Assembly: GCA_917880885.1 (NCBI GenBank)
Contig: OU862908.1
Location: 8,158,501-8,222,500 of the forward strand
Origin: Limnephilus marmoratus
Lineage: Eukaryota; Arthropoda; Insecta; Trichoptera; Limnephilidae
Length of the DNA stretch: 64,000 bases
Reading direction: 5' to 3'
The stretch's first letter is position 1; the number at the start of each line of letters is the position of its first letter. Below, piece by piece: positions 20,760 to 32,699 of this stretch. The notes beneath the pieces were generated by a model that worked only from the letters and a program-made list of their open reading frames with translations, was not told the DNA's origin and made no database searches. Both the position numbers and the translations under genes were made by a program.

Positions 20760-23700
20760 TGAATGCCAACCTCCAACCTACGAGAAGCCTACAAGAATTT
20801 TTTTTTATGGTTTAAATATTATGTAGAGAAAATGGTACATTCGGCGACATCTGTCCGAGCAGTTGGGAGCTATTACAGAGATCTGCATAGAGACTGGAGC
20901 GAGGGAACCCCATATCATAGCTATCTCGAGGACAAAGGAAGTTTGAATTCTGCCAATGAGGGAGTGGATAAGGCGATTAAAAATAATTTGAACCAATCAG
21001 AGAAATTATAGGCGTGTATCGTTTTAGTGGGCTTTGATCAGATTGAGCGGCCTTGAATTCTTTCCCACAGGAACGAAAGTTCAACGAACGGAATTGTAAA
21101 CAGAACTAAAGACAAAGAGCTGGAGGATTATTGACTCCGGGTCGTGTTTACATAAGACGCGATCGGGAACTGGAGATTTTGGGTGCCTAAAGTTTAAACG
21201 GAAACACAAAAAAATCTTAGACGGGAATGTTGAAAATAAGTAAATGAAAAATCATCAATAAGGGCACGGAAAACGTAACATGAATGGTCCCAGGGGTCGA
21301 TTTAATTAAAACCGATCTGGAATGATCACAAAAAACGGGTAGGATCTCGGAAATTTTCACAAACTGAATATAATAACCTGAAAAAGTGGGAAAACCTATT
21401 GATATGGAAATGGAATGGTGAAACGAAGTTATTAGAGCCAAATATCTCAAAAGAAAACTGATTGGAACTACTTAAATTGACTTTAATAAGTACCGATATA
21501 AGGATTACTCTGATCTGACAACACTATTCACGATAAACAGGATATTGAAAATATTGCATATCAAAGGCCACGGTACATTTTGGTCACTCTACAATTAAAT
21601 CAAATCACAGGAAAAGATGCTTAACGTAGCCTGACACTGGGAAATGCGTGTGAACCGTCGAAGGAATCGCTAACCGTTTGACTAGAGAAAAAAGGTTGGC
21701 TATCACTTTGTTGATATGACTTTATCCAAATAAAATTATAGAACATGATTTCAAGCAATTAAGGGTATCATTAACACGAAACGACCTAAACAAAATTATA
21801 CAAGTTAAATACGAATATTTACTCTAAAATAAAAACATTACTTTTATGGTGTAGGCATTAAAAAATGAATTACGAGCAAGTACATGAAATTTTTAATATA
21901 AATACCTGTCAATGAGAAAATTTATGTGATTTTTTACGAGAGAGAGACACTAAACTAATTTGGTTCTAAGACATGAGATAGGGGATTAACAGAGATTTGA
22001 CAAAAGGTCATATACGGAGGAACCGAATTTGGTCCTTTTCCTATGAAAGTCTGGGCGATCAGGAGTGATTTTTCTATGAAAGGAGAGCTCTAAAAAGTCT
22101 TTAAAAGACCATGGTTTGATAAAGAAGGGGAGTTCGTTGGGAGATTGGAAGAGAGTTCAGATGAAATAACGGAAGTGCGGAGATTAAGAAAATGTGAAAG
22201 TGCGCGAAGAAGTCTCTTCTAGTAAGGTTGAAAAATGTCTACAAATGTTTGCAAAAATAGTAAATTCAGTGTTTTATTCTCCTCTTAAGATTGAGAAATA
22301 AAAGTCCGGTAAAGTGCTTTAAAATAACACTTCGTGAAAGTTCGGGTGTTTTATAATGAAAGTGTTTAAAGTCAGTAAATAAGAATTAAATAATATTCGG
22401 GGTTCTCTTTTACAACTTATATTTAGTGGTTTTATAACATTTAACAAAAAATCCAGTGTCTTAAAATAAATACAATTATCGGATAAAAGAAAACACATCA
22501 CGCGCATTTTTAAAACTTACTAAGGGTGATATAATAATTAAAACTACAATTTTACTATAAAATACTAATCATCGGTGAAATAAATAATAATGACGAATTG
22601 TTCGAGTCATGGTTTTACGACATTTCCTCTATAATAAGATGCATTAAATTTTCATTGAATTAAATAACGAAATTGTAATAAACAGTAGTGATAATAATTC
22701 GGACACTTGGAAAACGTGCGTATCTACGGTTATTAATTCTAAAGTGATATTAAAATATTGAGAATAAATAATAATTTACCTAATTCCGGACAATAAAATT
22801 AAACATCTGACTTGTTATTTGATGAATCACCTCTCGAAGGCGAATGAAATAAACCATTAGTTAATACGAGGTTGAGGAACTAAGCGAAATACCGAAGTGA
22901 ATCTTAAATTGACAGATATTTGAAGAGTTTTTTCCATCAGTCTTTTCTCAAAAAGGGCCGATAGGAATCCATTAGCTAGGAATCGAAAAAAGGGAAAACC
23001 TCGATCACAATGTCGAATTTATGAAAGTCCCGACTGGAAAAAATTGTAATCGATCGAGGGCGGTAAGATAAAACCAATTATTAATTATTTTCAGAGACAA
23101 AGAAGAAAGGGACGAGCGTGCATCACCAATAAATCAATCGGAGCTTTGGAGTTTTGTCACTAACACGCTGATACTAATTAAAAGATTATGTTATTTTTCC
23201 ACGCAGGATAGCAATGCCCACCAGCTCGAAAGCAAGTCAACCAGGAAATATCTATTCTAGAATTAGTCTACATATGTAGGTTTTTGCTTCAGTTAGGTAA
23301 ATACGCTAATTTATTATAACTCATATAAAACGAATCGAGGCGTAATAAATGACTATCGTAATAAATGACTGTCGTGGAAGCTCTTTATTCTATATTTCGT
23401 GTGCGGGAGTATACATGCGTCTCAAAATTAGGTCAAACAAACAATACCTACTTATAAATTAGGTTATACAAGTACTTGTTTTAGTTAGGTAGGTCTATTG
23501 TTTACATAAGCGCGTATAAGGATAGGCGACATACGATATCAGTTTGATTCGTAACCGAAATACCTATATTTCTCAGAACTATGTAGGTCAAGCAAACTAT
23601 ACCTTAGTTGAAGCTAGGTCACCCAGATACCTCTTAGGTTAGCAAAGTACCTACTTAAACGACCAATGTTTGGGCAAAGCTAGCACAAGTAAAATATAAA

Positions 23701-25320
23701 AGAATTAGTTAACCAATGAATTGTGTTTCAAAAGGACAATGACCGTAGAAATAAACAATCTCCAAAGTAGGTCAGTATACCGAAGGTCGTCTGTGTGAAG
23801 AGTAAACAAACAAACCATAAAAATGATGTACCTATTTAATATCGGTCTTTCGTTCATCGGATTAATTAACTATTGGCACAGTTTAATTAGGTATTACAAG
23901 GTGTGATAGGAGTGTGCCTCTTAATCATTCTAGGTAATTACATTGGCGTACTTGAATAATAATAATAATAATAAGACGAGGGAAAATAATTAACGACAAC
24001 ACATAAATTAAATAAACAAATAACCATGAGAAATGAAATACGTAACGCAAAAATCAATAGAAATAGCAAATTGATAGGTATAGCTAATACCTACCGAATC
24101 CTTTCACCGACGAGATTAGGGTATGTTATATGACCTTCGATTGTGTATCTAAAATTTCGATTAGAGTTCAATGACACGGTCACCTAAATTCCATCAACGA
24201 ATAAACAAAACAAAAGCACAAAAGTCAAGGGGCAGGTTTATCAATCATAGCTTACGACGGAAACTTCGCCCAATATGTGAAAGAAAAATCGACGTTAAAT
24301 TCACTCAATTCTAAACAACTGATTATGCTAGAGCAATCGCCAATAGGTAGCATTGATTCCGCGCGCAAAATTTCGCAAAGTAAAGTACTGCGACTAGCTT
24401 CAAACTCAAAGAGAGCTCATCACAATTATTCAGGAGGTCATTAATTCAATGACAACTTGACTTATCTCGTTTAAATCTTTCTTATAGCAAGTAGGTATCC
24501 AAGAACCCATAAATACCCATAATCCTAAAACCTAATACACGAGGAGCTAGTGACCTCATTTAAAAAACACTGGTGTTCAAATACTCATACAGTCCTGAAT
24601 CCTAACTTTTCTCGAACGTAAGTTTCAAGGCTACGGTATGTGTTTATGAGCCATCCGGAAATGTAAGTGTCAACCTTTCCCGAACGGAGAGAGCTTTGAT
24701 CTTGTGGCGGTATTGTCGAGGTGGGGCATACGGGGAAGAGGAAGGACGTGTGCGGACAATACGCAGACGCGGCATTAAAGCTACAGGTTATTCGCATACC
24801 GGAAGTTCTTGTCAAACCTGAAAGCAAACATAAGGTTCACGAGGTGAGTTTTATGTCAGCTAGTCAGAGGTGGAGTGTAACGCTGGGTCGGTCACGTGGG
24901 AGGAAGGATCTGCCCGTCACAAGCTTACGCCACATTTAACGGATAGAGACATGATAAGGGAAGACATGAAATACCCCTTCTAGACTCAGTAGAGTTAAAT
25001 TCAACCCGGAGGCGTCGGAAGTCGGAGTGGGACAGAAAAACGGCATGAAGACTTGGTATTCCCCCTGCTGGCGTGAAGGGCCCCTTTCATAGCATGAGAC
25101 GCTCGTCGAAGAGAGTAAAACTCGGATCTAAGGACAAGCCTAGCAAACGTACTGGGAGAATTCGAGTTTGTAATTGTTGTTCATCGGTTTTCACTTGGTT
25201 AGCGGAGGAGCCGACTTTTCAGCAAACATATTATCCCCCTCCCCATATCCATCCATCCTTACTATTTCAACAGTTTTGCGAATACTAACAATAACACTAA
25301 CTATGACTACAAACACATTA
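20760..25320. other. repeat-poor 4.5-kb stretch, no recognised gene
   Basis: Unlike the rest of the window, this stretch shows no LINE, hAT or MITE signature that I can see. The plus strand is markedly purine-rich from about 21,050 to 23,150. Open frames are short: 82 codons at 20,763-21,011, 72 codons at 24,721-24,939 and 71 codons at 25,073-25,288. None shows a motif I know. A good splice-donor-like sequence, CACGAG/GTGAGT, occurs at about 24,843, and acceptor-like TTTTCAG and CCACGCAG at about 23,094 and 23,206. It could hold decayed retroelement DNA or non-coding exons. No gene is claimed. Confidence 0.3.
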
Positions 25321-26028
25321 TGTTAGGGGAAGCTGCAGACAAGAACTCCAATTGAGAAAACCGGACTCTCGAATATGAACATTCTACACTGGTAAGATAA
25401 GGTTTTTTATTTTTTGAAATGATGTAATTTGTTAACTGTTGTTTATGTTATCGATGTATCAGCGGTGATAGGAAGAATTAAATAAACACACTAAATTCCT
25501 ACGGAAATCAAATAGACACCAAGTTTAAGGCGGGGTTAGTTTATCAAGCTCGGTAAAGGATACTCAAATAATAATAATTAATAAATCGGAAGATTCTCAC
25601 CCTTTCTCTAAAAGAATCTATGGGTTACCACACGTAATACATTATCTTCTCTACATATGTGTGCATACTAAGTATGCAAACAGATGTAAAATCTAAAATA
25701 AAAAATCACACAACGCAGATTATAGAAATAATGTGAACTAAAATCTTAAATCTTGATTACTGTGAGAAAATCGCAGGGATTTAAGAAGATAGGGTAGGTT
25801 TAGCTAGATTATAAGGTATAGGGGTTTAGAAATCACGAGCCTGAGGTAGGAATAAACCGAAAGGAGGGTTGAGTCAGGCCATCATACCTAGTGGTGTGAT
25901 CAGTAGGACATAAGGGTAGAATTATGAGCGTGGCTACGAGACAGGAGCTACGAGATTTAAACTACGAGGTAGAAGCTTAGAAAAGTAAATCAGCTAGGTA
26001 GGGTTCATCACAATTGGTGTCAAAAGCC
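25321..26028 (+). mobile_element. possible 5' LTR plus tRNA-Leu-type primer-binding site
   Basis: TGGTGTCAAAAGCC at 26,015-26,028 resembles the complement of an insect tRNA-Leu 3' end (TGGTGTCAGAAG), the primer-binding site of many LTR retrotransposons. Two bases upstream the sequence ends CATCACA, as an LTR should end in CA. A candidate LTR start, TGTTAGGGGAAGC, is at about 25,330. No second LTR, polypurine tract or gag/pol is visible, and the sequence downstream turns into repeat B within 40 bp. Tentative. Confidence 0.3.
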
Positions 26029-26054
26029 AAGGGTGGCGGACCATTACAACTCGC

Positions 26055-26520
26055 ATGGTATTAGGGGGATTCCTCCTCCCCACTCCCCCTCTCCACCTCC
26101 TCCCTCCTCCCCCTCTCCCTCCTCCACTTCTCCCGCCCTTCCCCCCTTCCCCCCCCCCTTCCCCCTTACCATTCCCTCTCCCTCCTCTCCTCCCCCCTAA
26201 CCTTCTCCCTCCCCCACCCACCCCTCCAACCCCTCCCCGGCTCCACCCTACACCTCCCCCCCTCCCGCATTTATTTGAAGTACCTACTCCCCTAATAATT
26301 TGAATTGAATAAAGAATTATAGATATCTTACTAATTCACTATAGCAATTTTTTTATACAATTTTCATAATGCCAGAGCTATAACCTAGGTATATCTTATT
26401 CTGATGTATGAGCTGTATTATTGTAAAGTTTCATTAAAATCCATTCAGTAGTTTTTGCGTGAAAGAGTAACAAACATACATCCATACAAACTTTCGCCTT
26501 TATAATATTAGTAGGATTTC
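26055..26520 (+). repeat. pyrimidine-tract repeat B, copy 2
   Basis: A C/T tract of about 190 bp (26,075-26,265), then TTTTTTTATACAATTTTCAT, AATGCCAGAGCTATAACC, TTTCATTAAAATCCATTCAG, TAGTTTTTGCGTGAAAGAGT, and the end CCTTTATAATATTAGTAGGA. It shares all of these with copy 1. On the minus strand the tract is almost pure G/A and yields meaningless Gly/Arg-rich frames. Confidence 0.7.
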
Positions 26521-26629
26521 ATATGCATAATCCCGTGTATATTAATCACTGGGCGTGTTTATAAGATATTTTACCTGCAAATAAATACGGTATTTATAGT
26601 ATCTCGTTCATATAATTATTATATTCTTG

Positions 26630-28290
26630 TAGAGACCAATTGTCTGGGCCGTCCGTCCCTGTCGGGTGCTGACAAACTGTAGGCAACAGATAAGACACAG
26701 TGTACGCAAGGTGGTTTTGGTGAGCTGGGTGTGTAGGTATAGGTAGGTAGGTAGTAGGCAGTTTGCACATTATTGTGTATTCGCTCGTACCTATGTATAT
26801 TACCTACAGCTTAGCTATAGACACTGATTCCGTCTGGTGTTTGGTGATAAATGCGTAAGTACTGGTTTCGTGTATCTTCGCCTATATCAACTCCAGTAAG
26901 AAAGTGACCTTTGACATTGCTAATAGAAACAAGTTAATTCTGGTCAAGTCAGTGTTTTGTTCGGCTCGGTGGACACATACCACGATGGCTGATTCAATAG
27001 ATTACTACGAGTCCGTGTGTAAATACGAGTACCTGCCTATATTGCTTAACAAACATGGTCCGGCAAACAAATTTAAAAAAGATCAAATTTCTAAAATTTC
27101 CCCAATTGAGCGCGAAGTTTTAAGTGTCATAAATAGCATGTCTTCAGGGGTAGCTTCGATTACTGCTAGTTTAAAAGATGAACTACGTGTTTACAAACAT
27201 ATTAGAGCAAATTCTTCTCAAACTATTTAGGATTTGCGAGGCGATTACGGCAAAGAATGAACAAGTAAAGACAAAAGCTGACAGGATCTTGGATGACCAG
27301 TCGGCTGACACTAGTGAAATCGACAAATCAGTAATGAAAATATTTAAAAATTTAGAATTTAGTAGAATTGGAAAATTATCAAATAGCAAACTTAGACCAA
27401 TAAAAATCGCACCAAAAAATTAAATACAATCAAGAAATATTTTGAGCAAGAATTGTCCTAAATCAGCCAAAAAGGCTAGGAAGTTCCAAAAACATGAAAG
27501 CAGTTCTACTCAACAATCGAACTAGATCTTTAAAAATGTACTACCAAAATATCCGTCGACTACGATCAAAACTTGATGACCTACAAGCAGTTCAACCTTT
27601 TCATCATCATGACATCGTTATAGTTATGGAAACCGGACTAATCTCTTTATTTATTTTTATTTTTAAAAAGAAAGACAAACATTCCCGGGTTACGAATAAC
27701 CCAACAATGTTTGAAAATCTCCTACTACCACCGCAGAAAGCCGAAAAATGTTGCTTGTGTTGTGATGGAGGACTTAGCCAGCCGAGGAATCGAACACGCG
27801 ACGCTCGGGTGGGACCCAAGCGCTATGCCCACGCCCACTCAACCACTGACCAGTCAAACCACCTCTGAAATCAATTCGTCTGAACTCGGTCTTACTAACT
27901 ACCTACAAAATATATCGTTGCGACAGAAACGTCAGATAAAGTTCAAAGTCAAGAGGCGGAGGAGTTTTAATTGCAATAGAACAGAAGTTATCAGTTATCA
28001 TCAAGAAAATTTTACCAAGAAACACAATAAAATTGAACATCTATTTGTACAAATAACGATTCCTCTCGAGAAAATTATGTTTGGAACTGCCTATCTACCA
28101 TCACTCTCTGATCCTCAATCATACAGAAACCACAGTGAAGACATCGAAACAATTTCAACAATATCGTCACTCCAAAATTGTTGTTCTTGGGGATTATAAC
28201 TTACCAAACCTAACCTGGAAAGCAAATGAGAGTGGTCATGTACGGATGTCAATGTTCTTCATGGATAAAGTACACAATCATTGACAACGA
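26630..28290 (+). mobile_element. LINE 5' portion: 5' UTR, ORF1 and endonuclease remnants
   Basis: ORF1 most likely starts at ATG 26,985 (MADSIDYYESVCKYEYLPIL). After a frame change near 27,225 it continues through RICEAITAKNEQVKTKADRI and ends RIGKLSNSKLRPIKIAPKN, a layout like insect LINE ORF1 proteins. About 110 bp later an endonuclease begins: SLKMYYQNIRRLRSKLDDLQ, then DIVIVMETGL. It resumes beyond the SINE at about 27,867 (SEINSSELGLTNY, GGGVLIAIEQ, and KIVVLGDYNLPNLTW at about 28,170-28,215), with several frameshifts. The GDYNLP motif marks the APE-type endonuclease. The RT is absent. Dead copy; clade CR1 or Jockey not decided. Confidence 0.78.
27640..27866 (-). mobile_element. tRNA-derived SINE inside the LINE endonuclease
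   Basis: The minus strand reads CTGGTCAGTGGTTGAGTGGG (A-box-like TGGTTGAGTGG) and then TGTTCGATTCC (B box), with a tRNA-like spacing of about 40 bases. A ~100-bp body ends in an A/T-rich tail (AAAAATAAAAATAAATAAA, plus strand about 27,645-27,665). The LINE endonuclease reading frame is interrupted at ETGL and resumes at SEINSS, so the SINE landed after the LINE. It is a different family from the SINEs at 8.4 and 51.0 kb. Confidence 0.75.
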
Positions 28291-28404
28291 TGTACAACAA
28301 AAAATATTTATCTTTTCTGCTTTTGAAATAATAGTATTTCGACTATTGTTCTGATTTATGATCATAATTTTACATGGATTCAAATTTGAAACGAAAGCAT
28401 TTAA

Positions 28405-28746
28405 ATGCCAAAAAAAGTTTTCCGGATATTTTGTATTTTATGCACCTGTTTGGCATTACGCCTGTTCAATCTATACCGGTTTAGAAATACACGGGTTTAT
28501 ACATTGAGTAAACAAGGCACACAAAAAATTATCGATTTATTGTCAAAATGTTTTGACCTTTCCACATCAAATCACGCCAAACGCCTACCTACCGCGAGAA
28601 ATCAAATATTTTGTCACATAATATCTTATGTTATTATGGGTAAAATAAATGCTTTGAATCTGGAGTTCCAGCACGGTGAAATCGATAACTTTATAATACC
28701 GTTGGTGGGTGAAACAATTGTAACGCGTAATAATAAATATACCTAA
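28405..28746 (+). other. unrecognised 113-codon open frame
   Basis: It encodes a Leu/Ile- and Lys-rich sequence starting MPKKVFRIFCILCTCLALRL, which could pass for a signal peptide, then NTRVYTLSKQGTQKIIDLLS. I see no domain, no Cys-framework and no neighbours that support expression. It lies between a dead LINE and repeat A. Chance open frame is as likely as a decayed gene. Confidence 0.15.
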
Positions 28747-28844
28747 TAAAGGAAATTTAATTATTTGAACAAAATAAAAACGTACAAAATATTTTAAAAA
28801 AAGCTTCGGAGAGAAGAAAGGTTCCGAAAGGTTATATTATATTT

Positions 28845-29190
28845 TACTAGCAGACCTGGCCACACGTTGCTGTGGCTAACGAAACACAATGCCACGCCAT
28901 TACCCAACCTTTATAACCAACGCCATATGTTACATAGTTCCATGGTTACATCAAAACCACACCGCCCGCTTGTCAGCTCGCCGCCCGCTGCCCGCTGCCC
29001 GCTTGCCAGCCAGCTCCCTTTATTTATATGTTTCAACCAATTTACACAAAACCTTGACAAATTATATAACAAAAACCTTCCTCATGAATCACTCAATCTA
29101 TTGGTGAAAACCGCATGAAAATCCGTTATGTAGTTTAGAAGGTCTAAGCGCACAGACAGCGGGAGCGACTTTATTTTATACTATGTAAAG
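28845..29190 (+). repeat. dispersed repeat A, copy 2
   Basis: Starts TACTAGCAGACCTGGCCACA and shares CGTTGCTGTGGCTAACGAAA, AACCTTTATAACCAACGCCA, ACACAAAACCTTGACAAATT and TCCGTTATGTAGTTTAGAAG with copy 1 at 5.7 kb. An insert of about 30 bp of CCCGC/TGCC triplication (about 28,970-29,005) is specific to this copy. Confidence 0.7.
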
Positions 29191-29507
29191 ATGTGTAAAA
29201 AAATGTAGAATCATTTAATTTAATGGCTAATAAAATAAACCATGACGCATGGATACTTTAATATCTGCATTATTATTCATAACTCATAACTCATAACTTT
29301 ATTTCACAATTCACAATTCATTTACCACCGGAAAAACGGTTTTCGCAAGACCTACAAAATAAAGTAAGTATTTTGAATTATTCTCTTTACTCTTCTAACT
29401 ATTGTTAATTACGAGTATTTTACTAGTAACTGATTGTAACTAATTCCAAATATGTCCACGCACCGGTTTTGCCTACTGATTTTTTCTGATGACAATATGT
29501 TAACGCC

Positions 29508-29955
29508 GCGCCGCCGCCCCGGGAACCATTTATTGGAATACCAATTCTGCCATAGACCACCCCAAGTGGTTCGCTACGTTTGGTGACTTAGCAGGGGTGC
29601 CCGGATTCATGGGGATAGGTTTTTCTAGGTCTTGGCGGAGGATGCGTCTGCCCACTTACGACGTGGCCCGCCGAATCGTGAAAGACTGGTTGAAGGAGAC
29701 CATTTGGCCTCTCCAGTCGGTCTCTCTTGACCCATCGCCTTGCATCTCAGTGGGAGGGATAGATTCATACGTCCTTCACTCCTGAATCCACCGACTTCGA
29801 GATTCCTATCCACCCCGCACACCCTTTTTCTTCCCAGAATTTCTTCTCCTTTCTTTCTTTTAAAAGACTCTCCACACAGCGTCACCAAAGATGACACGAA
29901 AAATAATGAGGGAAATTACTTTCTTCAGGACCTTCTGCATAGAGCTATTGCAATT
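29508..29955 (-). repeat. unclassified repeat G, copy 5 (longest)
   Basis: Nearly end-to-end. From CCGCCGCCCCGGGAACCATT (left, the 3' side in repeat orientation), through TGGGAGGGATAGATTCATAC, to ACTCTCCACACAGCGTCACC. The minus frame 29,625-29,897 is open for 90 codons (GRMNLSLPLRCKAMGQERPT, then STSLSRFGGPRRKWADASSA), matching the frame in copies 1 and 3. This is the best copy for testing whether the frame ever coded. Confidence 0.7.
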
Positions 29956-30315
29956 TTTTTTAAAATAAATTCGAGTGCAGTTTACACGCGGTAGAAGGAA
30001 AACTTTATCAAAACAATCTCAATTAAAAGCGAGGTCATAATCAAAGCGACCAATGAGCGCAGACCAGCGTAATTTCCGTTTCATATCTCAACCAATAGGA
30101 GGCTTTAAAAATGACATCATAATCAAAGCGGTCGATGAGCGCAGTTGCAGGTGTAGTAATCGTCATTTCCGTTTCATCCGAAATCCAAATCATAAAGGTG
30201 CTATAGGAGCTTCACTGCAAAAATCAATCGGAGTTGGTGCATTACACTTAATTTCATAACGTTTGAATCGTAAAATAATAATACATTCATGTAATAAGTA
30301 GGTAATTAACATTAA

Positions 30316-30524
30316 GGGCCGGTTGTTTCACAGAATTCGAACAATTCATCAAATTTGGAAGTTAATATTCAAGTTCTGTGAAAGTTATATTCAAGTTCTG
30401 TTATTATATTAGTACATGCCAGTTGCTTCACAGAACTGAAATAATAACAGAACTTGAATATAACTTTCACACGTCTTAAAAATTAACTTGATGAATTGTT
30501 CAAATTCCGTGAAACAACGCGCCC
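30316..30524. mobile_element. PIF/Harbinger-like foldback MITE with TAA TSD
   Basis: Starts GGGCCGGTTGTTTCACAGAA and ends with the inverted near-copy (plus TTCCGTGAAACAACGCGCCC). TAA lies at 30,313-30,315 and 30,525-30,527, the three-base TWA duplication typical of PIF/Harbinger. The arms continue inwards (ACAATTCATCAA against TTGATGAATTGT; TATATTCAAGTTCTGTTATT against its complement), so nearly all 209 bp fold back. No open frame. Confidence 0.8.
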
Positions 30525-30822
30525 TAAGAGCAGATATATTTTTGAACAATAATAAATGTTGTTATTGTTTTTATTTTAACATGCTCTAATAATCCGATGA
30601 GTCAGCGCTCGGCCAGGTAACTAATTACAATTTCAAGCAATCCAAGCTCCGAGCTCCGAGCAGTCGAGCACCATTGCAGTGAACCGAGCTGACTGAGCAG
30701 AGAGCTCCAACCGCTCCAACACAGTACTGAGCACTCAATACACCAGTGCGCCTATCAGATAAGGCAAATGCTTCTGATTCCCAGTTCCCACTTCTCACCC
30801 GGGCGTTGTGTGTTCAGTTTGT

Positions 30823-32050
30823 TTATTTATTTATTTACGGACAAATAGACCATTAACAATATAACAAAAAAAGAGATGACAATGAAAGGAGAGTACCTAC
30901 ATATAAATGAAGAGCATTGACATGTAATTTTATTTATTTTAGAGAAAGTTGACAGCAAATCAGAGATTACATAATAATACTATTATAAGATAATTAATTA
31001 TGCCAATTATGAACTTTCCACTGATGATAGTGAATGATAAAGTGTGTCATTGTAAGGGTGTTTTCTTAATTCATTTATTTTTTAGTTACAATATATGAAA
31101 AGGGGGGGGGGGGACACAGGAATAGGATGTTAAGAGCAAAGGACGGGAATATATTGGGATTGAACTTTCTAGTTTCAGTCATGTTGCTTAGTGAGTTTTC
31201 GTTTTATGTCACGTAAAGTCGAGTTAAAAATGTCAATGTGGTAATAATTTAAGTTAAATGAGTGTGTGGATCGGTAGATAAATGAGTTATTTTTGGAGTT
31301 GGTCTTGCAAAGAGGGACATTAAGGGTAAGCGAGAGTCTGCTGTTGCGATTTAATATAATAAAGTACATATAGGGGATAACTGCAAGTAGCTTGAAGATG
31401 GATTTAAGAGGCTTTAAAAAATCACATTACTTATCGACTGCCGAAAGTCATATAGGCTTACCTACACCAAAAAATTTAATGCTTTGATTTGCGTTGATAA
31501 GTTTAGTCTTGACATTCTGGATAAAGGAATATGATATCGATAATTAGTAGAATGTTGATTGAGGAACAGCAATTCATGAACTGGATGAGTAGTAACAAAC
31601 CAGGTGTGCAAGTTATACTGTTGATAATTTTAAATATGCAAATTAGATCAGAGTCCTTTCTACGTTTTTCTAAAGAAGAAATTTTTAAAGTTTGTTCAAT
31701 TTCATCATACGAGTACTCGCCTCTTTCAAATCCTAATCTCCAATCAATTCCTCGTACGAAGCAATGTTGTACAGATTCGTTGTGACAAATATGGACAGCG
31801 TAGAAAGGAGACCAAATGACACTAGCATATTCAAGGTGAGGGCAAACCAGCGAACAGTAAGGAGTTTTAAGTGTACTTAAGTGTTTAAAGTCAGAGATAA
31901 TTCTATGAATGAAGCCGAGTAGTTATTTACGATGTTATTAATGTGATCTCGGAAAGAAAGTTTGCAGTTTGAGTCCTAAGTCCCAAAGTCCTTCATAGAT
32001 GTGACAGTAGAGAGCAAACATTATTTAGTTTATAATCGCACTGAATAAAT
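30823..32050 (-). mobile_element. LINE (Jockey/CR1-like) RT C-terminal half and 3' UTR
   Basis: Minus-strand translation with frame changes gives DSNCKLSFRDHINNIVNNYS, then SLVCP-like HLEYASVIWSPFYAVHICHN, GERGEYSYDEIEQ-like residues, LKISSLEKRRKDSDLICIFK, and a last in-frame block at 31,175-31,369 with LSLTLNVPLCKTNSKNNSFI. LxFRDHI, LEYAS(V/I)W, SLExRR and DL are standard landmarks after the RT palm. The 3' UTR has GGTCTATTTGTCCGTAAATA and ends in TAAATAAATAAAC at 30,823. At least two frameshifts and a stop. Confidence 0.8.
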
Positions 32051-32159
32051 TTTTTGGTTCCTCTGTTAACTATGGCTTTTACTTGTAGGAGTTTTTCAAA
32101 TATTGTCAGGTTACCCGTATTAGTTTTTTTTTACATTAGCTTCACACGGAAAATACGAC

Positions 32160-32281
32160 GCATCGGCCGGCAAGATCTGGACAAACCTTCCTCCATGAAC
32201 CCAGGCACCCTTGCCAAGTCACCAAACGCAGCGAACCACTTGGGGTGATCTATGGCAGAGGTGTGGGTTATCCAATAAATG
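32160..32281 (+). repeat. unclassified repeat G, copy 6 (3' end only)
   Basis: TCTGGACAAACCTTCCTCCA, GGCACCCTTGCCAAGTCACC, CTTGGGGTGATCTATGGCAG and the end TATCCAATAAATG match the 3' part of copy 1. Confidence 0.65.
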
Positions 32282-32286
32282 AAAAT

Positions 32287-32372
32287 TTTAACAATTCATC
32301 AAATTTCTTAGTTTATTTCCAAGTTATGTGAATGATCTATTCAATTTCAGTTTTGTGAAACAACTAACCCTA
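32287..32372. mobile_element. Harbinger-like MITE fragment
   Basis: AACAATTCATCAAATTTCTT and TTTTGTGAAACAACTAACCC match both inner and right-end blocks of the 30,316 element. The left terminus is missing. Confidence 0.5.
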
Positions 32373-32699
32373 TAATAACTGAACTTGAAATTGATTTAAT
32401 CATAGGAGACCAAATTTGTCCCAGCTAAGATATAAGAAAGGCAAAAAACAACGCTTTATATTCAAATTTAAAAAATAACCACCCAAAAAGTAAAATTTAC
32501 ACCTTTATGAAACCTACGTTTTTTTTAAATTATTTTCAAATAGAACGACCAAAAAGTGAGGACACAATAACGTTTATAATTCGTTTGTCTAATAAAATAT
32601 ATAGCATGTGTTTTTATTATTTTTTTTTGCAATCAGTATTTTAGTTTAGTTTTAAAACTTTTTTATTACCTTTCAAAAACAGTTTTTAGTTTTCTGATA

